Assembly: GCA_035236585.1 (NCBI GenBank)
Contig: CP141139.1
Location: forward strand, 34,109,217-34,173,216
Origin: Warburgia ugandensis
Lineage: Eukaryota > Streptophyta > Magnoliopsida > Canellales > Canellaceae
DNA: 64,000 nucleotides
Direction of reading: 5' to 3'
Below the pieces are notes generated by a model, which was given only the letters and a program-made list of their open reading frames with translations, had not been told where the DNA came from and did no database searches. How positions within the stretch are numbered: the first letter of the stretch is position 1; each line of letters starts with the position of its first letter. The position numbers were made by a program, and so were the translations under genes. Positions 52,501 through 63,887 of the stretch are shown here, one piece after another.

Positions 52501-53073
52501 ACCTTCTAGTTAACATCTTTTCTTTTCTTTTTAAAGGTATACACCTTTGTAGTTGTCATTGCTCGATCATTTCTTATGTTCAATTTAGTTCAATACAAAC
52601 TACAACAAATTAGAGATGCTCTAATATACTCTTTGCCATAACTTCTCAAGCCAGATCAACTCACTAAAACACAAATAGAGAAAAAAATGTGTTTAATATC
52701 ATGAAGAATAAAGAGATACCGTCTTAACTATATATAATCTATTAGCCATCCCATAAAATAAGTGTAAAAAAAAAGAAAAAACATATATATTACAATGATA
52801 GTAGGAGATAAAAAGTATCAATTGCTAACATTTTCTTTAAGTAATTCCCTATTCTGAGCTACCAATTCTCAAAATACTTACGGACCCTCATGCATACATT
52901 TGCCCAACTACTTTCTTCCCCTTTTTGTTAATGCTTCTTTAGCCACTTCCACATCAAACATCATCTTATTCAAAGCCCAATTATGACAAATGGGACAAAT
53001 TGAAAGGAAGTCTTACTAATATAAGGCCCATTTGATGACTTTTGTCTAGGTTGCTTCTCTCTTGACTATGGAT
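47839..53073. other. No gene recognised
   Basis: Less repetitive than the rest of the window. Frames at 49,527-49,712, 49,651-49,878, 50,301-50,729 and 51,225-51,452 are the longest and have no motif I know. A GA run lies at 49,477-49,511 and a GAA-rich and T-rich stretch at 52,010-52,090. If a host gene with short exons is present here I cannot see it. Confidence 0.45.
49477..49511 (+). repeat. GA microsatellite
   Basis: An uninterrupted GA run of 35 bases. Confidence 0.95.
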
Positions 53074-53493
53074 CTTAGTACAAATACTCTAGACATGCAT
53101 TTGGAGTTTTGTAGGGTAGGTAAGATAAAATTAGGCCACTATACACATTGACTACTCTACCTAGGGTTATCAACATCATACGTCCTATGAAATAGATTTT
53201 GTAGAACAAAGACCTATTCTAGCTTGGTTTTACCCTAGCACACATGGGAATCTACTTGTACCTTCAGAAAATAACATGACATTCTTAGTACAAATGCTCT
53301 AGACATGCATCTGGAGTTTTGTAGGGTAGGTAAGATAAAATGGGGCCACTGTATACATTGCCTCCTCTACCTAGGGCTGTCAACATCATATGTCCAATGA
53401 AATAGATTTTACAGAACACAGATCCATTCTAGCTTGGTTTTACCCTAGCACACATGGGAATCTACTTGTACCTTCAACAAATGGCATGACATT
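53074..53493 (+). repeat. 210-base tandem duplication, two units
   Basis: CTTAGTACAAATACTCTAGA at 53,074 returns at 53,284 with one change, and the whole 210-base unit is repeated with roughly one change in ten bases. A third unit begins (TTCTTAGTG) at 53,492 but is lost at once. No coding frame is shared by the two units. Confidence 0.9.
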
Positions 53494-55153
53494 CTTAGTG
53501 AATCTTTAATCTAGGTTTGGTGATGAGCAACATGTATGCATGTGTGTGTATGCATGCACCATTTACCTTGCATTTTAGATTAGACCCTGCAGGCACCTCA
53601 AACGCAACAATTCCCAATACCATATGCCTCTCTCACTAGTGGTGTCTTCTTTAATATGGGGTTTGGGATAAAATAATATGATTTATCCTCTGTTAATAAA
53701 CTTGGGATCTCCACCTTGAGAAAATGCTCTAAGACCTTAGATATCCAAAGATTAGATTAGTAGTACAGTTATGAGGTTGGAAGGTGTTAAGTACTAACCG
53801 CACCTAGTCCAAGAACTGATCTCTATTAGATAGGGTAGTTAGGCTATTTTGGGTCATTAACGAAGATAATTATGCAAATACTTCATGCTTCTTATCCTAG
53901 AATAAATGTGAGAAATCTCTCAATGCCTATTTTAAGAACATATTAAATCATTGAATCAAAGAGACATTATTTGTTTAGATTGCCCTATAAGAGATTCCAC
54001 ATACAATGAGAGCAGAAAACCTTCTTTATTAGGCTATGGCTAATGTAACTAAATTTTGATGATTCTCTCATATTTTATATGAGAGAGATCCCATTCTATT
54101 ATGAGAATAGGACAACCCCTAACTAAGCTAAAGGAGTTTCTTGGGGGGAAGGGGGAATCTTGACTCCTCTCCTCTAGAGGAAATCCCCACTTTATTAGAA
54201 AACTATTCTATAAGGTACGAAATTAACTCTAAAAAGTAGGAAGAAAGGTAATCATACTAAACAACTATTCTATATGCAAAATATATTCTGGTTGTAAAAA
54301 TATAAAAAATATGTAAGAGAAAATAAAGGAAGTTATACCTAACTAGGTAGAGACATAAAGACCAAAAAACCAATATAGAAAAAGCTCAACATATAATGAT
54401 CAAGGATATGCTCTTGAAGAAGACCCCCCTTTAAGAAAACTTGAATAAAAATACGACAATTGAGTGCCCTTATCAATTTCTAGAACTTGGGCTATCCCAC
54501 AATGTAGGCTTCTCACATCAACCTTGTGAAGCCCTTTCTGAGCTCTATCCGTCCATTGAGGTCTCCTCATCCAATTGTTGTGTTTACAAAATTTTAATTT
54601 TTACATTTGAAAAAATGCTTGTTTTTTATTAATCACAAAATGGTTATAAATTTTTGGGTCATTACATAGGGGCACCCTCTTCTTTTCATAAAGAGTATTT
54701 AGAAAGTATATACATTGAGTTGGCAACATTGAAAAACTATGAACACCCTCCCCTTTCCAAGTTGGACAAATTAATTTCATAATCTAAAACATGCAATTTG
54801 TTGGATAAATTGAAGTCTTAAGTAGACTCATCCTAAAACATAAATATTCTCAAACAAATCAATTTGAAAATCTAAAGTCCTAAATGAATTCATACTAAAA
54901 CATGAATGTCCTCCTCATGACTTTTATCATAAAAGATGTTGGGTTAAGCTAAGTTAATGAGTCCTGTCCTCTAGCAAATATGGTTAACCTATGACTTAAG
55001 CTACATCAACATACGACTAAGTTAAGCTTCTTTTCTATGTATGCCTCTAGATCATCTAACTTGTAGTCAGCAACAATCAAAGTATCACATAAAAGACAGA
55101 CTCCTTCCTTACAGGTTACAACTTTACTAAATATAAGGATAAAAAGAAGTTCA
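53494..55153. other. No gene recognised
   Basis: AT-rich sequence, possibly a decayed continuation of the FAR1/FRS-like sequence to the right, but I cannot match any frame to it. Confidence 0.4.
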
Positions 55154-55720
55154 AGCTTTCTCTTAGATAGAATGTGCTCTATTTCTCCTTTTTCTTAGCC
55201 CTCATACCATATCTTGTCTTCAAATGCTTTGACAACCACTTTAGGATATACCTAGATGGGATAGACGACTTGCCATTTCAATGGAGTACTACCATGGCAT
55301 GCCCACAAAGTTACCTTCTAAACTTACAACGTTGACAAATACATGCTGCATCCTATGTAACTCTAAAAAGTTTTCATACTTCTTTTTTCTTATCCTCATC
55401 ATGTACAAATTCCCTCACAATGTATGCTTCTAGCTTTCTCTTAGATAGAACATCGCCTATTTCTCCTTTTTCTTAGCTCTCATACCATGTCTCATTTGCA
55501 AATGCTTTGACCATTACTTTAGGATATACCTAGATGGGATAGACGAATTGCCATTTCAATGGAGTACTACCATGGCATGCCCAGAAATTTACCTTCTAAA
55601 CTTACAATACTGACAAATACATGACACCTCACTCATAACTACATCCTTTGTTAACTCTAAGATTTTTCATACTTCTTTTTTCTTATCCTCATCAAGTACA
55701 AATTCCCTCACAATGTAAGC
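55154..55720 (-). repeat. 278-base tandem duplication covering the SWIM zinc finger
   Basis: AGCTTTCTCTTAGATAGAA at 55,154 returns at 55,432. Most of the two units can be aligned without gaps in the first 170 bases, and the right unit has a small insertion near 55,630. Confidence 0.9.
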
Positions 55721-55821
55721 TTTATCATACCTTCACTAGCCTCTACATCTATATAGTACCCACCCATCCCAGCAACTTCTTCCTAAAACTTCATGAACAT
55801 GTTCTTTGCAAACAGATTGCG

Positions 55822-56345
55822 TATCTATAGCTCGAATGAGCCATTCATCTTTGGCACCAAAGTCTCATTGTAGTTTTTGATGCTTTCTGCATACTGTCAT
55901 CTACCCAATGTTAAGTCATATTGCTTTACAAACTTTATTATGATTGTTTTTTTATGTGACAATACTTATTAGAGAAACATTTTATATTTTTGCTCCTTTG
56001 ACTAGTGTTCATGCTAGAGAAGAATGTATTCTTTAAGAAAATAAGAAATATTCCATGGAAAAACATCATGTATCTAAAGCTCGAATGGAATTTTTGTCTT
56101 TAGCAATTAAGTCTCATTGTGCACCTAAAGTTTTTAGTGCTTTCTGCATAGTATCAACTACCCAATGTTGAGTCATATTGCTTCATAAACTCCATTAGAG
56201 TTATTTTCTTATGCACATACTTATTAAAGAACGCATTTATATTTTTGCTCATTTGACTAGTGTTCATGATAATGAAGAATGTATTCTTGAAGAAAATAGA
56301 AATCCATAGTTTACGACTTTTGCAAATAATGTTGGAAATATTTGC
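55822..56345 (-). repeat. 249-base tandem duplication covering the end of the MULE domain
   Basis: TATCTATAGCTCGAATG at 55,822 returns as TATCTAAAGCTCGAATG at 56,071. The blocks TACCCAATGTT, TTTATATTTTTGCTC and GACTAGTGTTCATG occur in the same order in both units. The two units differ more than the SWIM units do. Confidence 0.85.
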
Positions 56346-56351
56346 ACTCAT

Positions 56352-56917
56352 AAGCCAATAATTAATTTATCAATGTTAGCACAATGAACAAGATTTATCT
56401 GTATACTAATTTTATGTTATGGTACTAGTTAGTAGTTTTATTTATTAATTATTACAATTATTATTTAGTTATGAGATGACAATAGGAAACTCAGGGTACA
56501 TTGCAGGAATTATATGTCAAGGTAGTAGAGATTCACTAGATAAGAAGAATAAAATTTTGAATCCTTGTAAGCCTAAAACTGTCCTTGAGTGAAAATAAGA
56601 TTAAGAAATAACATTAGAAAAAATCTTACCAAATGTGATGTAGTCAATAAAATTGGAGATGATTATTCACAATCATCTAGTTATAGACCCAACACGTACC
56701 TGAAGGTGTATGGAAGTATATTTGTTCGTAGGACATGATCTTAACTTGTAAAAACATTCCATATGCAGAACTTAAAGAATGTTTCAGACAAAGAATAACC
56801 ATCTATGCCCTTGGACTTGAAATATTGATGGCTTAAAGTTGGACACAATGTTTGTTCTTAAGGTATCAAGATATAGAATTTAGTTTTAGGTGATACACCG
56901 ATACTTTGGAATAGCCA
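56352..56917. other. No gene recognised
   Basis: AT-rich sequence between the FAR1-like pseudogene and the CACTA terminus. No motif recognised. Confidence 0.5.
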
Positions 56918-56939
56918 CACTACTACATAGGGGGCTTTT

Positions 56940-57450
56940 AAAGTTGGTAAAAAGTGATAATAGAAGTCACTTAAGAAGCGACTTCTACTAAGTCAACTTG
57001 GAAAGTCGTCAACTTTTAAAGTCGTTTAAATAAACAACTTTAAAAGTCACAAACCTTTAAAAGTCATTTTTTAAAAACCAGTTCAAAAGTCATATACTTT
57101 TGAAGTCGCTTATATAAAAATGACTTCTAAAGTTATATAAAAATGACTTCTAAAATTGACTACTTTGGAAGTCATTTTTGGATAAGCGACTTCAAAAGAA
57201 CTTGGTTTCGATGAATTTTTGAAGTCGCCTATATAAAAATGACTTCAAAAGTTTGTGATTTTAGAAGTCGTTTTCTTATAAGCGACTTCAAAAGTAAAAA
57301 AATTTAAAGAAAATATCATGGCTTTTAAAGTCATTTTTGACAAAATGACTTTAAAAATTCTCAGCTTTTAAAGTCGTTTTTGACAAAACGACTTTAGAAG
57401 TTTGAACATTTAAAGTTGTTTCGTCAAAAACGACTTTAAAAGTTTTTTTT
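56940..57450 (+). repeat. CACTA left subterminal repeats
   Basis: More than a dozen short units of AAAGTCGTTTT or GAAGTCGC type, many as inverted pairs separated by 4-8 bases (for example TTTAAAGTCGTTT with AAACGACTTTA at about 57,366-57,396). These are where the element's own DNA-binding protein is expected to bind. Confidence 0.85.
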
Positions 57451-57484
57451 TTTTTCAAATTTGTTTGCTTGCTCCACCACCTAT

Positions 57485-57920
57485 ATACAATTGAATAACA
57501 AACACCTGATATTCAAACAATGTTTATAAACATTAAAAACCTGTTTACAAACAATGTTCATCCACTTCTTAATACACAATACCATGCATACATTAAAATA
57601 CTTCAATCTCCACAAACATGAAAAACCAATAACGTACAATGCATCCACATCTTAATTTATTGATACATTACCACATATGTATACATTGAATAACAAACAA
57701 TATATGTACCTAATACTTCAAACAATCTTTATATAAACATGAAAAACCAAACATCATATACACCTAATAACTTTAGTCTCCATACACATTCCGAACCACC
57801 ACCCACTATAATGCATTGACATCTTTCTTCATACACTACCACTTGTATATTCATTGAATAACAAACATTCTATACACATGGTACAAATAATCTTTATAAA
57901 CGTGAAAAACCAAACACCTA
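57485..57920 (+). repeat. Degenerate tandem repeat inside the CACTA element
   Basis: The phrase GAATAACAAACA recurs near 57,493, 57,688 and 57,856, each time followed within 30-60 bases by CAAACAATCTTTATAAAC or a relative and then GAAAAACCAA. The spacing is about 170-195 bases. Confidence 0.6.
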
Positions 57921-58265
57921 ATACAACATGCAACCACTTCTTTCTTCATACACCGAATCGTACTTAAAATATAACACCTAATACATCCATAATGGCTACA
58001 AAACATCCATACTCATTATCCATCTACATCTATCTTGAAATAGTTTATATAAGAAACTACAACATATGCATTATCTAAAACATCTACATTCACTTCATTT
58101 GTAAATCCATACACATTTTAAGTAACCCTCTCATTCTTCATCTCATAAAAGTTATATAATTTAAGTGTCACATATTCACTTCATGTTCAAACTCCAAATT
58201 CACTTCATCCATACTCATTTATTCCCACACTCCAAATTTTCACTCATTCAATGCTTAAAATACAA

Positions 58266-58283
58266 ATATATATATATATATGT

Positions 58284-58318
<35 letters not shown>
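58266..58318 (+). repeat. AT microsatellite
   Basis: (TA)n, interrupted once by TGTGTT. Confidence 0.95.
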
Positions 58319-58319
<1 letters not shown>

Positions 58320-58789
58320 CAAAGAAAATAATAAAATCTAAAGGAACACACACAAGTCGATGAAAAAATACTTTATTATGTATTTCAAGTTCATGTAGTT
58401 ACTCCAAGTAATCTATTTGAAACTCATTTATACTCAGCCCATTCAGTTTGTATTTCATTGAGATTTACTCTGGAGTAACTCTTCTTGTTTGCCCATTCAG
58501 AAAGCCTAGTTGCCTGAAATACAACATATTTAATTAATCTAAAACTTTTTAGTTAGATCCATAAAAAATGTTGAAAAATATAAGATTATGTAAAATAAAA
58601 AATGTTCTACCTTTTATAAATGGGAGACAGGAATACTATCAAATATGAGAGTACCCACAATTCCAATCAGATTGTTGTTAAGGCACTGTGCAACAAGGAC
58701 AATAAAAAAGAACTCATAATATCATTTGTAATAATGTAGGTTTAATTAATAATAAATTTTTTTATATATACCTTGACATTCTTCTACGT

Positions 58790-61440
58790 GAGTTTTGGTG
58801 GTTGTATTGTCTCAGTCATTATATCCCATTCAAACCATCCTACAAATTTAAATTTCAAATGCATTATAAATGAATAACAAATTACTTATCTACACATAAC
58901 AGATGGAAAAAATAAATGCTTACTTATTTATAATATCTATGAGGGGGGGATAGATATGCTCTCCACAAGAATAAAAAAAGAAAGCATGACCACCATGCAC
59001 ATCCAAAACGAGCAGCATTCAATGAGACCTACATCGATAGTCATATGAATTGTAATAGAAGTTGACAATCCCTAAGTAAAGAATAATTTGGCAAGAAAAC
59101 AAGAAAATTAAAACTTACTTGCTATTTATAGGAAATCATTAAGCCTTGTCCCTGAAAGTGGCAAAAGAAGCTTGGTAAAATATCCTGAATACACCTCTCG
59201 ATCAGCCATTGCTCCATCACCCTAGAAATGACGCCAGGGTCAAGGACTTGATAAGGTGTACCTTCACCCTCAAAAAGGCTACTAGCATCATTCAAGGAGC
59301 TACATAAAAGAAATAATTATTACATATACTATTAAAATATAACATGTAATTAATATCAAATGATTTATAAGCAAGTATGTGCATATACCCCACATAGGAG
59401 ACAATGTGAAGGTACTCGAGTTGATCCCATAGGCAAATTCGTAATAGGTCCTCTACCATAAGTGGCACTTCAACAACGTCCTTGGCAAGCACTCTCTCCT
59501 TGATTTATATAGGATTGATTGTCATATTATCATTGATGAGATCATAGATTAACCTCAGGGTTCGAGGCATGTTAAGTGAGACTTCCACACGCTCATGGGT
59601 CAACTGTTGTAAAAGATGTAAAAAATTTCAGATAAATAATATTAATCTATGAATATGGCCTAATTTATGATAAAATAAAAACCAAAGATCTATACAACTA
59701 CCTGTTCCAATGATGTAGTAACCAAAGGTGCCATTGGAATGGCCGCAGAGCTCGGTGCCTCATTTTATTGTTGATTAAAAATATAGAGTTATTAAACAAT
59801 TAAGTGAGGCCTTTAGCTAAAAAATATTAATGAGGAAGGTAGTATAATAAGATACATACCATAAACTCTATGGGAATGACTAGTGCCTCTGGCCAAGTGA
59901 CATGATATGCAACTGCCTGCCCAATAGTTATAATATTTCTATTTTTAATGGGAATAGTAGGCAGACATTAGCATTCAAAACCATGGTAATAGACACTCAC
60001 TTAGTATGTGGTGGCATACTAATTTCGTGCATAACATTTGATTCATACCCATAACATGAACCAACTGCCACGATATTTTGACAGGAATCCAAAGCCAACA
60101 GGCATTGAGCCTGCAAATCAAACATGCAATAGAGTGGTTAAGATATACAATTATTACAAAAGTACAATGAAATTTTATAGTTTTGTTAATGTATATACCT
60201 CATGGGCAGGAATTTCCTTTTCGAGGGGAGGCAGTTTCGTTAGTTGGGGAATTGCAGCTCACATGTGATGGAAGCACAGTGGGGCGCGTATTGTGAGTAG
60301 GGGGTGGAGCAACAATCATCAAACCTCCTTGACACATTTGTCTAAATGTATCAAACTTTATTTTCTCAATGAGCTCATTGTAGGCTTGCTCATCATCTTG
60401 AACTTTAGGTATACATTCTCTACCAAAGAATTGAGAAGGAATAACACCATGACCCATGCCCCTAACTCGACTAAGGTGGTCCTGCTTATTGTCCATAGCC
60501 ATATACATAATGTCATCCTTGGAAGCAGCACTGCTTAAAGTTCCTGTAGTAATGTTTTCTTGGGTAAGAATGTCTTGCAAAATTTAATTAGAAAGACATG
60601 ATCATTTCATCTAATTAATTATAAAAAATTTACATACAGGTGAAACCACTTATTATGCGTGAAGCAATTTGCACAGTAGTTCATCTGCAAACTTGTTGCC
60701 AGCATGGTCCACTGAATGCGCCATCTTCTAGAGGATGGAGCTTTCAATGGGTCCCATAGTCCCAACTTTTTTTTTACTATTAAGCAAAGGCACTATAGTT
60801 AGAGAACATGTATATAACTATAGTAGCATTAAATTGAATGGGATAAATTGTCACAGATGCCTACTTCATGCTCTTCTAAATGAGCGTAGCCCATCCTAGA
60901 TAAGTGATGTTGCATATTTGTTTCATGCACCTTTCTTCCGCTGCACAAGGTAGTTATTCCATTTTCTCTATCGCTTACCTACCTCATATAAAGCATGCAT
61001 CTTTGTCATCCAGCATGTCAAAGGCAGACTGTAAATTGAACACATCAAATTACTATATTTGAAAAATAAGGAAAGTTATAATGTAAATAATACATGTACT
61101 TAATGTTTACATACCTTCACCATTTCCCATATTGAATCTTTTGTCTAGGATGGCACATGTCTTTAAACCTCAAATGTGATAGGAACCATGCTTCTTACTG
61201 TAGAGGGGAGGAAACTACTATAAGCAGGTGCACTCTTACCAATTTCTTGCCTTCTACTATTGTATTGAATAGTTTCTTTAATTCCCTTCTACTTTCTCTT
61301 GATAACCTTTTCCATTGTTGTTCACCCCCTACCCTTTCTTTTTGGAGCTCATGTTTGCCTCTTGTTCATTCTCTTCAATGTGGTGGTAATCTTTAATTTG
61401 ATGTTCTTATCGTTCCATCGTTATTACAAAGAAATACTCT
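58790..61440 (-). pseudogene. CACTA accessory transposase gene (Transposase_24 type, with Ulp1-like C-terminal part)
   Basis: Read on the minus strand, exon-like pieces appear in the order expected for plant Ptta/En/Spm proteins. At 61,350-61,100: a basic start SSKKKG, then SSFLPSTVRSMVPITFEV. At 60,960-60,870: GRKVHETNMQHHLSRMGYAH. At 60,580-60,200 (126-residue open frame): SRVRGMGHGVIPSQFFG, the well-known VRG.G...P...F motif near the end of the Transposase_24 domain, then a Pro-rich stretch. At 59,930-59,860: ITIGQAVAYHVTWPEALV, like the T.G.AVG..V.WP..LV motif that follows in these proteins. At 59,500-59,130: pieces like the linker and start of the Ulp1-type region seen in the same proteins. 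The catalytic His and Cys of Ulp1 are not found. Several pieces contain stops, and introns between pieces are likely. The gene binds subterminal repeats in working family members; this copy is probably dead. Confidence 0.65.
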
Positions 61441-61479
61441 ATTGACATAAAAAAAAGTCTATGTAATTAATTTAAAGAA

Positions 61480-63300
61480 ACCAAACCAATGTCCTTGATA
61501 AACATAGTTTAAGTAAAAATAATCATTAAAGGAGACTCTGTCTCCATCCATTCACATAAACATACAATATCTAACATATGTGATAGATTAACCTCAAGAA
61601 AAACAGATAAAGGATGCATGAAATGTATTTGCCTGCTTAGTATAAATATTTATAAAGGAGCTACAAATCCCATAGACCTTTTACTAGACTTTAGCTCCAC
61701 TGCTTTGAGTTTACATCCCTTAATGGGTGTAGGTATTCACAAATAGTGATAAGCTTAACTTATGCTAGATGTTCATCCATGTACATATGCACAATTCATG
61801 TTCCAAATTCCATCAAATAAAGTTTGTCATATGTAAGTTTGTCGCAGTTATTTGCATGCTTGAAGTTCAATAAAATTTTGGTTTTATAATCATGTTTCAT
61901 GTCTTGAATCACATGCACCATTCCATTCCATGCCTTGTTTGATTTAAGTTTCATGAGTATCTTCCTTTTGGAATTTTACTTTCATGAGTCATACATAATT
62001 TCAAACGGTCCAAACACTTTATTTACTTGATTTCTTAAGAACCACTTTAGCTTGTTAGATAGTTTAGTAACTATTTTAGTTATATTACATGTTAGCAAAA
62101 TTTTAATCCACACATTTCAGCAATTTTCTTAATCATGAACCATGCACACAAATCCATGGGTCATGCACATGGTGATTGGGTGGTTTGTCTTTAAGTGGTT
62201 TATTGTTCTCTTGTTTCATGATAGTTTAGCATTACTTTTTTAGTTATTTGCATCATAGTTTAGCTTTAGAATGTTTCTTTGTTTAGTTTTAGAATGTTTT
62301 AGTTTTAGAAAGTTATAGCATTAGGAAAGTGTTAGTTTAGGAAAGTTTTATTTTTTCCAAGTTTCCTTAATTAAAGCTTCATAGAATCATTCATTTTAGT
62401 TTAGAATTATTATTTTTTAATTTAATGCATGTTAGTTAGTAAAGTTTCTAATTCCATTGGAAATCTTTATTTTTAGAAAGTTTCCTTTGGCTCATGTGTC
62501 TAATTTTATGCATGTTTCTCATTTCATGTTGTTTAAATTCCATATTTATCAAAGCAAACTTTCTTTAGCTAAGCTAAGAAGCTTAAATAAGATCAAATCA
62601 ATTGGAAATTCCTTAAGATTTCTCATGGGATAGACCTCTCTCACATGCAATTAATACTTTGATTTGTGAGTTTGCGAGTAATTTTAAAGTTACATCACCT
62701 AGCCTAAGAGAGATTGGTTTTGATTTAGCTAGTAAAGCAAATAACATGATAGTTTATCATTACTTGTTTTGTTATTTTCATCATATTTAGATTTAGCACT
62801 TTGCTTTGTTTAGTTTTAGAATGTTTTATTTTGAGAAAGTTTTAGGATTAGTACAGTGTTAGTTTAGGAAAGTTTCATTTTTAGCAAGTTTCCTTAATTA
62901 AAGCTTCTTAGAATCATTCATTTTATTTTAGCATTTATTTATTTATTTAATGCATGTTAGTTAGAAAATCTTCTAATACAATTGAAAATATTTATTTTTA
63001 AAAAGTTTCCTTTGGCTCATGTGTCTAATTTTATGCATGTTTCTCATTTCATGTTGTTTAAATTTCAAGCTTATCAAAATAATCATTCTTTAGCTAAGCT
63101 AAGCAACTTAAATAAGATCAAATCAACTGAAGATTCCTTGAGATTCCTCAAGGGATCGACCCCTCTCACATGCAATTATTACTTTGATTTGTGAGTTTGA
63201 GAGTAATTTTAAAGCTACACCACCTAGCCTAAGAGAGATTGGCTTTAATTTAATAAGGAAAGCAAATAACATGAAAAAGAAAACATGCATTGGAGTTACT
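61480..63300 (+). repeat. LTR-like insertion in the CACTA element, with a 525-base tandem duplication
   Basis: Two units (62,221-62,748 and 62,749-63,276) are about nine-tenths identical by eye. Each ends in a GGGAT.GACC..TCTCACATGCAATTA motif that resembles the GTGGGAT..ACC..ACTTGCATA wording at 14,250 and 36,475. That points to sequence from the 3' end of a plant gypsy-type LTR. No clear LTR start, primer site or target duplication is seen. No coding frame. Confidence 0.45.
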
Positions 63301-63481
63301 AGATGTTATTACCAGACACGTTAACAAACAAAAGAAAAGAGGAAGCAATCAAGCACTTGTAAGATCGTGCTTGTCAACTTTGATTCCTCTGAATGAATAC
63401 CACCAACGCTAGGGTTTGGACATGAATAACTTAATTCTGCAAAAAATAATGAAAATTGGTCATGAAAATAATTAATAAACA

Positions 63482-63730
63482 GCAGTAACCCCCCTACCCC
63501 TTTCCATAATATAGTTTCCCATTGGCCACAAACACTCCGGAACCCAATTCCCCTCCTCCCACCTAACCCCACCCAGCTCCTTCCCATTGCCCACCCGAAC
63601 CCCACCCCACCCCCTAACCCAACTCCTTCCCACCGCTTGCTTGCCCGAACCCAGCAATCGCCCCTCCTCCTCCAACGCCCACCCCATTGTTGACCAGCTA
63701 GGTACGTACTGCCCCTCTTCTCCTCTCCTT
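63482..63730 (+). other. Strand-asymmetric C-rich tract
   Basis: Runs of three to six C fill this stretch on the plus strand (AACCCCACCCCACCCCCTAAC and relatives), with very little G. The minus strand has G runs close enough to form G-quadruplexes. Reading frames on the minus strand (63,321-63,687) are Gly/Arg-rich by composition only. It may be the 5' side of the CACTA minus-strand gene. Confidence 0.6.
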
Positions 63731-63887
63731 CCTTGTTTCTCTTCTCCTCTTCTTTCTTCTTCGTTGATTTTTCTCTACGTAAGATGGGAATGGCAGGGAA
63801 GTCTATTTTGGGATTTTAATATGGGTAAAATTTTAAAGTCATTTTTATGAAAATGACTTTAAAAGTATACAATTTTTTAATAAATTT

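Larger units (their letters stand above)
55154..56351 (-). pseudogene. FAR1/FRS-like (MULE-derived) pseudogene with two local exon duplications
   Basis: FAR1/FHY3-related proteins are plant transcription factors derived from Mutator-like transposases, with a MULE domain followed by a SWIM zinc finger. On the minus strand, 56,154-56,351 encodes FFKNTFF..MNTSQMSKNINAFFNKYVHKK..LMEFMKQYD, matching the end of the MULE domain (KDTFFAGMSTTQRSESMN.FF..YV..KTTL.EFV.QYD). A second copy lies directly left of it (55,822-56,070; FLKNTFFSSMNTSQRSKNIK). Further left, CICQRCKFRR, stop, LCGHAMVVL and then IPSRYILKWLSKHLKTRYG match the SWIM finger C.C....C.H and the IP..YIL.RW that follows; this too is present twice (55,154-55,431 and 55,432-55,720). 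In the right SWIM copy the Cys of the C.H pair is Ser. Both SWIM copies share the same stop, so the sequence was already dead before that duplication. The FAR1 DNA-binding N-terminus is not seen. Confidence 0.75.

Noticed and set aside
61157-61396. 79-residue plus-strand frame
   Set aside because: Shadow of the minus-strand CACTA gene, whose basic start and VPITFEV piece lie on the other strand.
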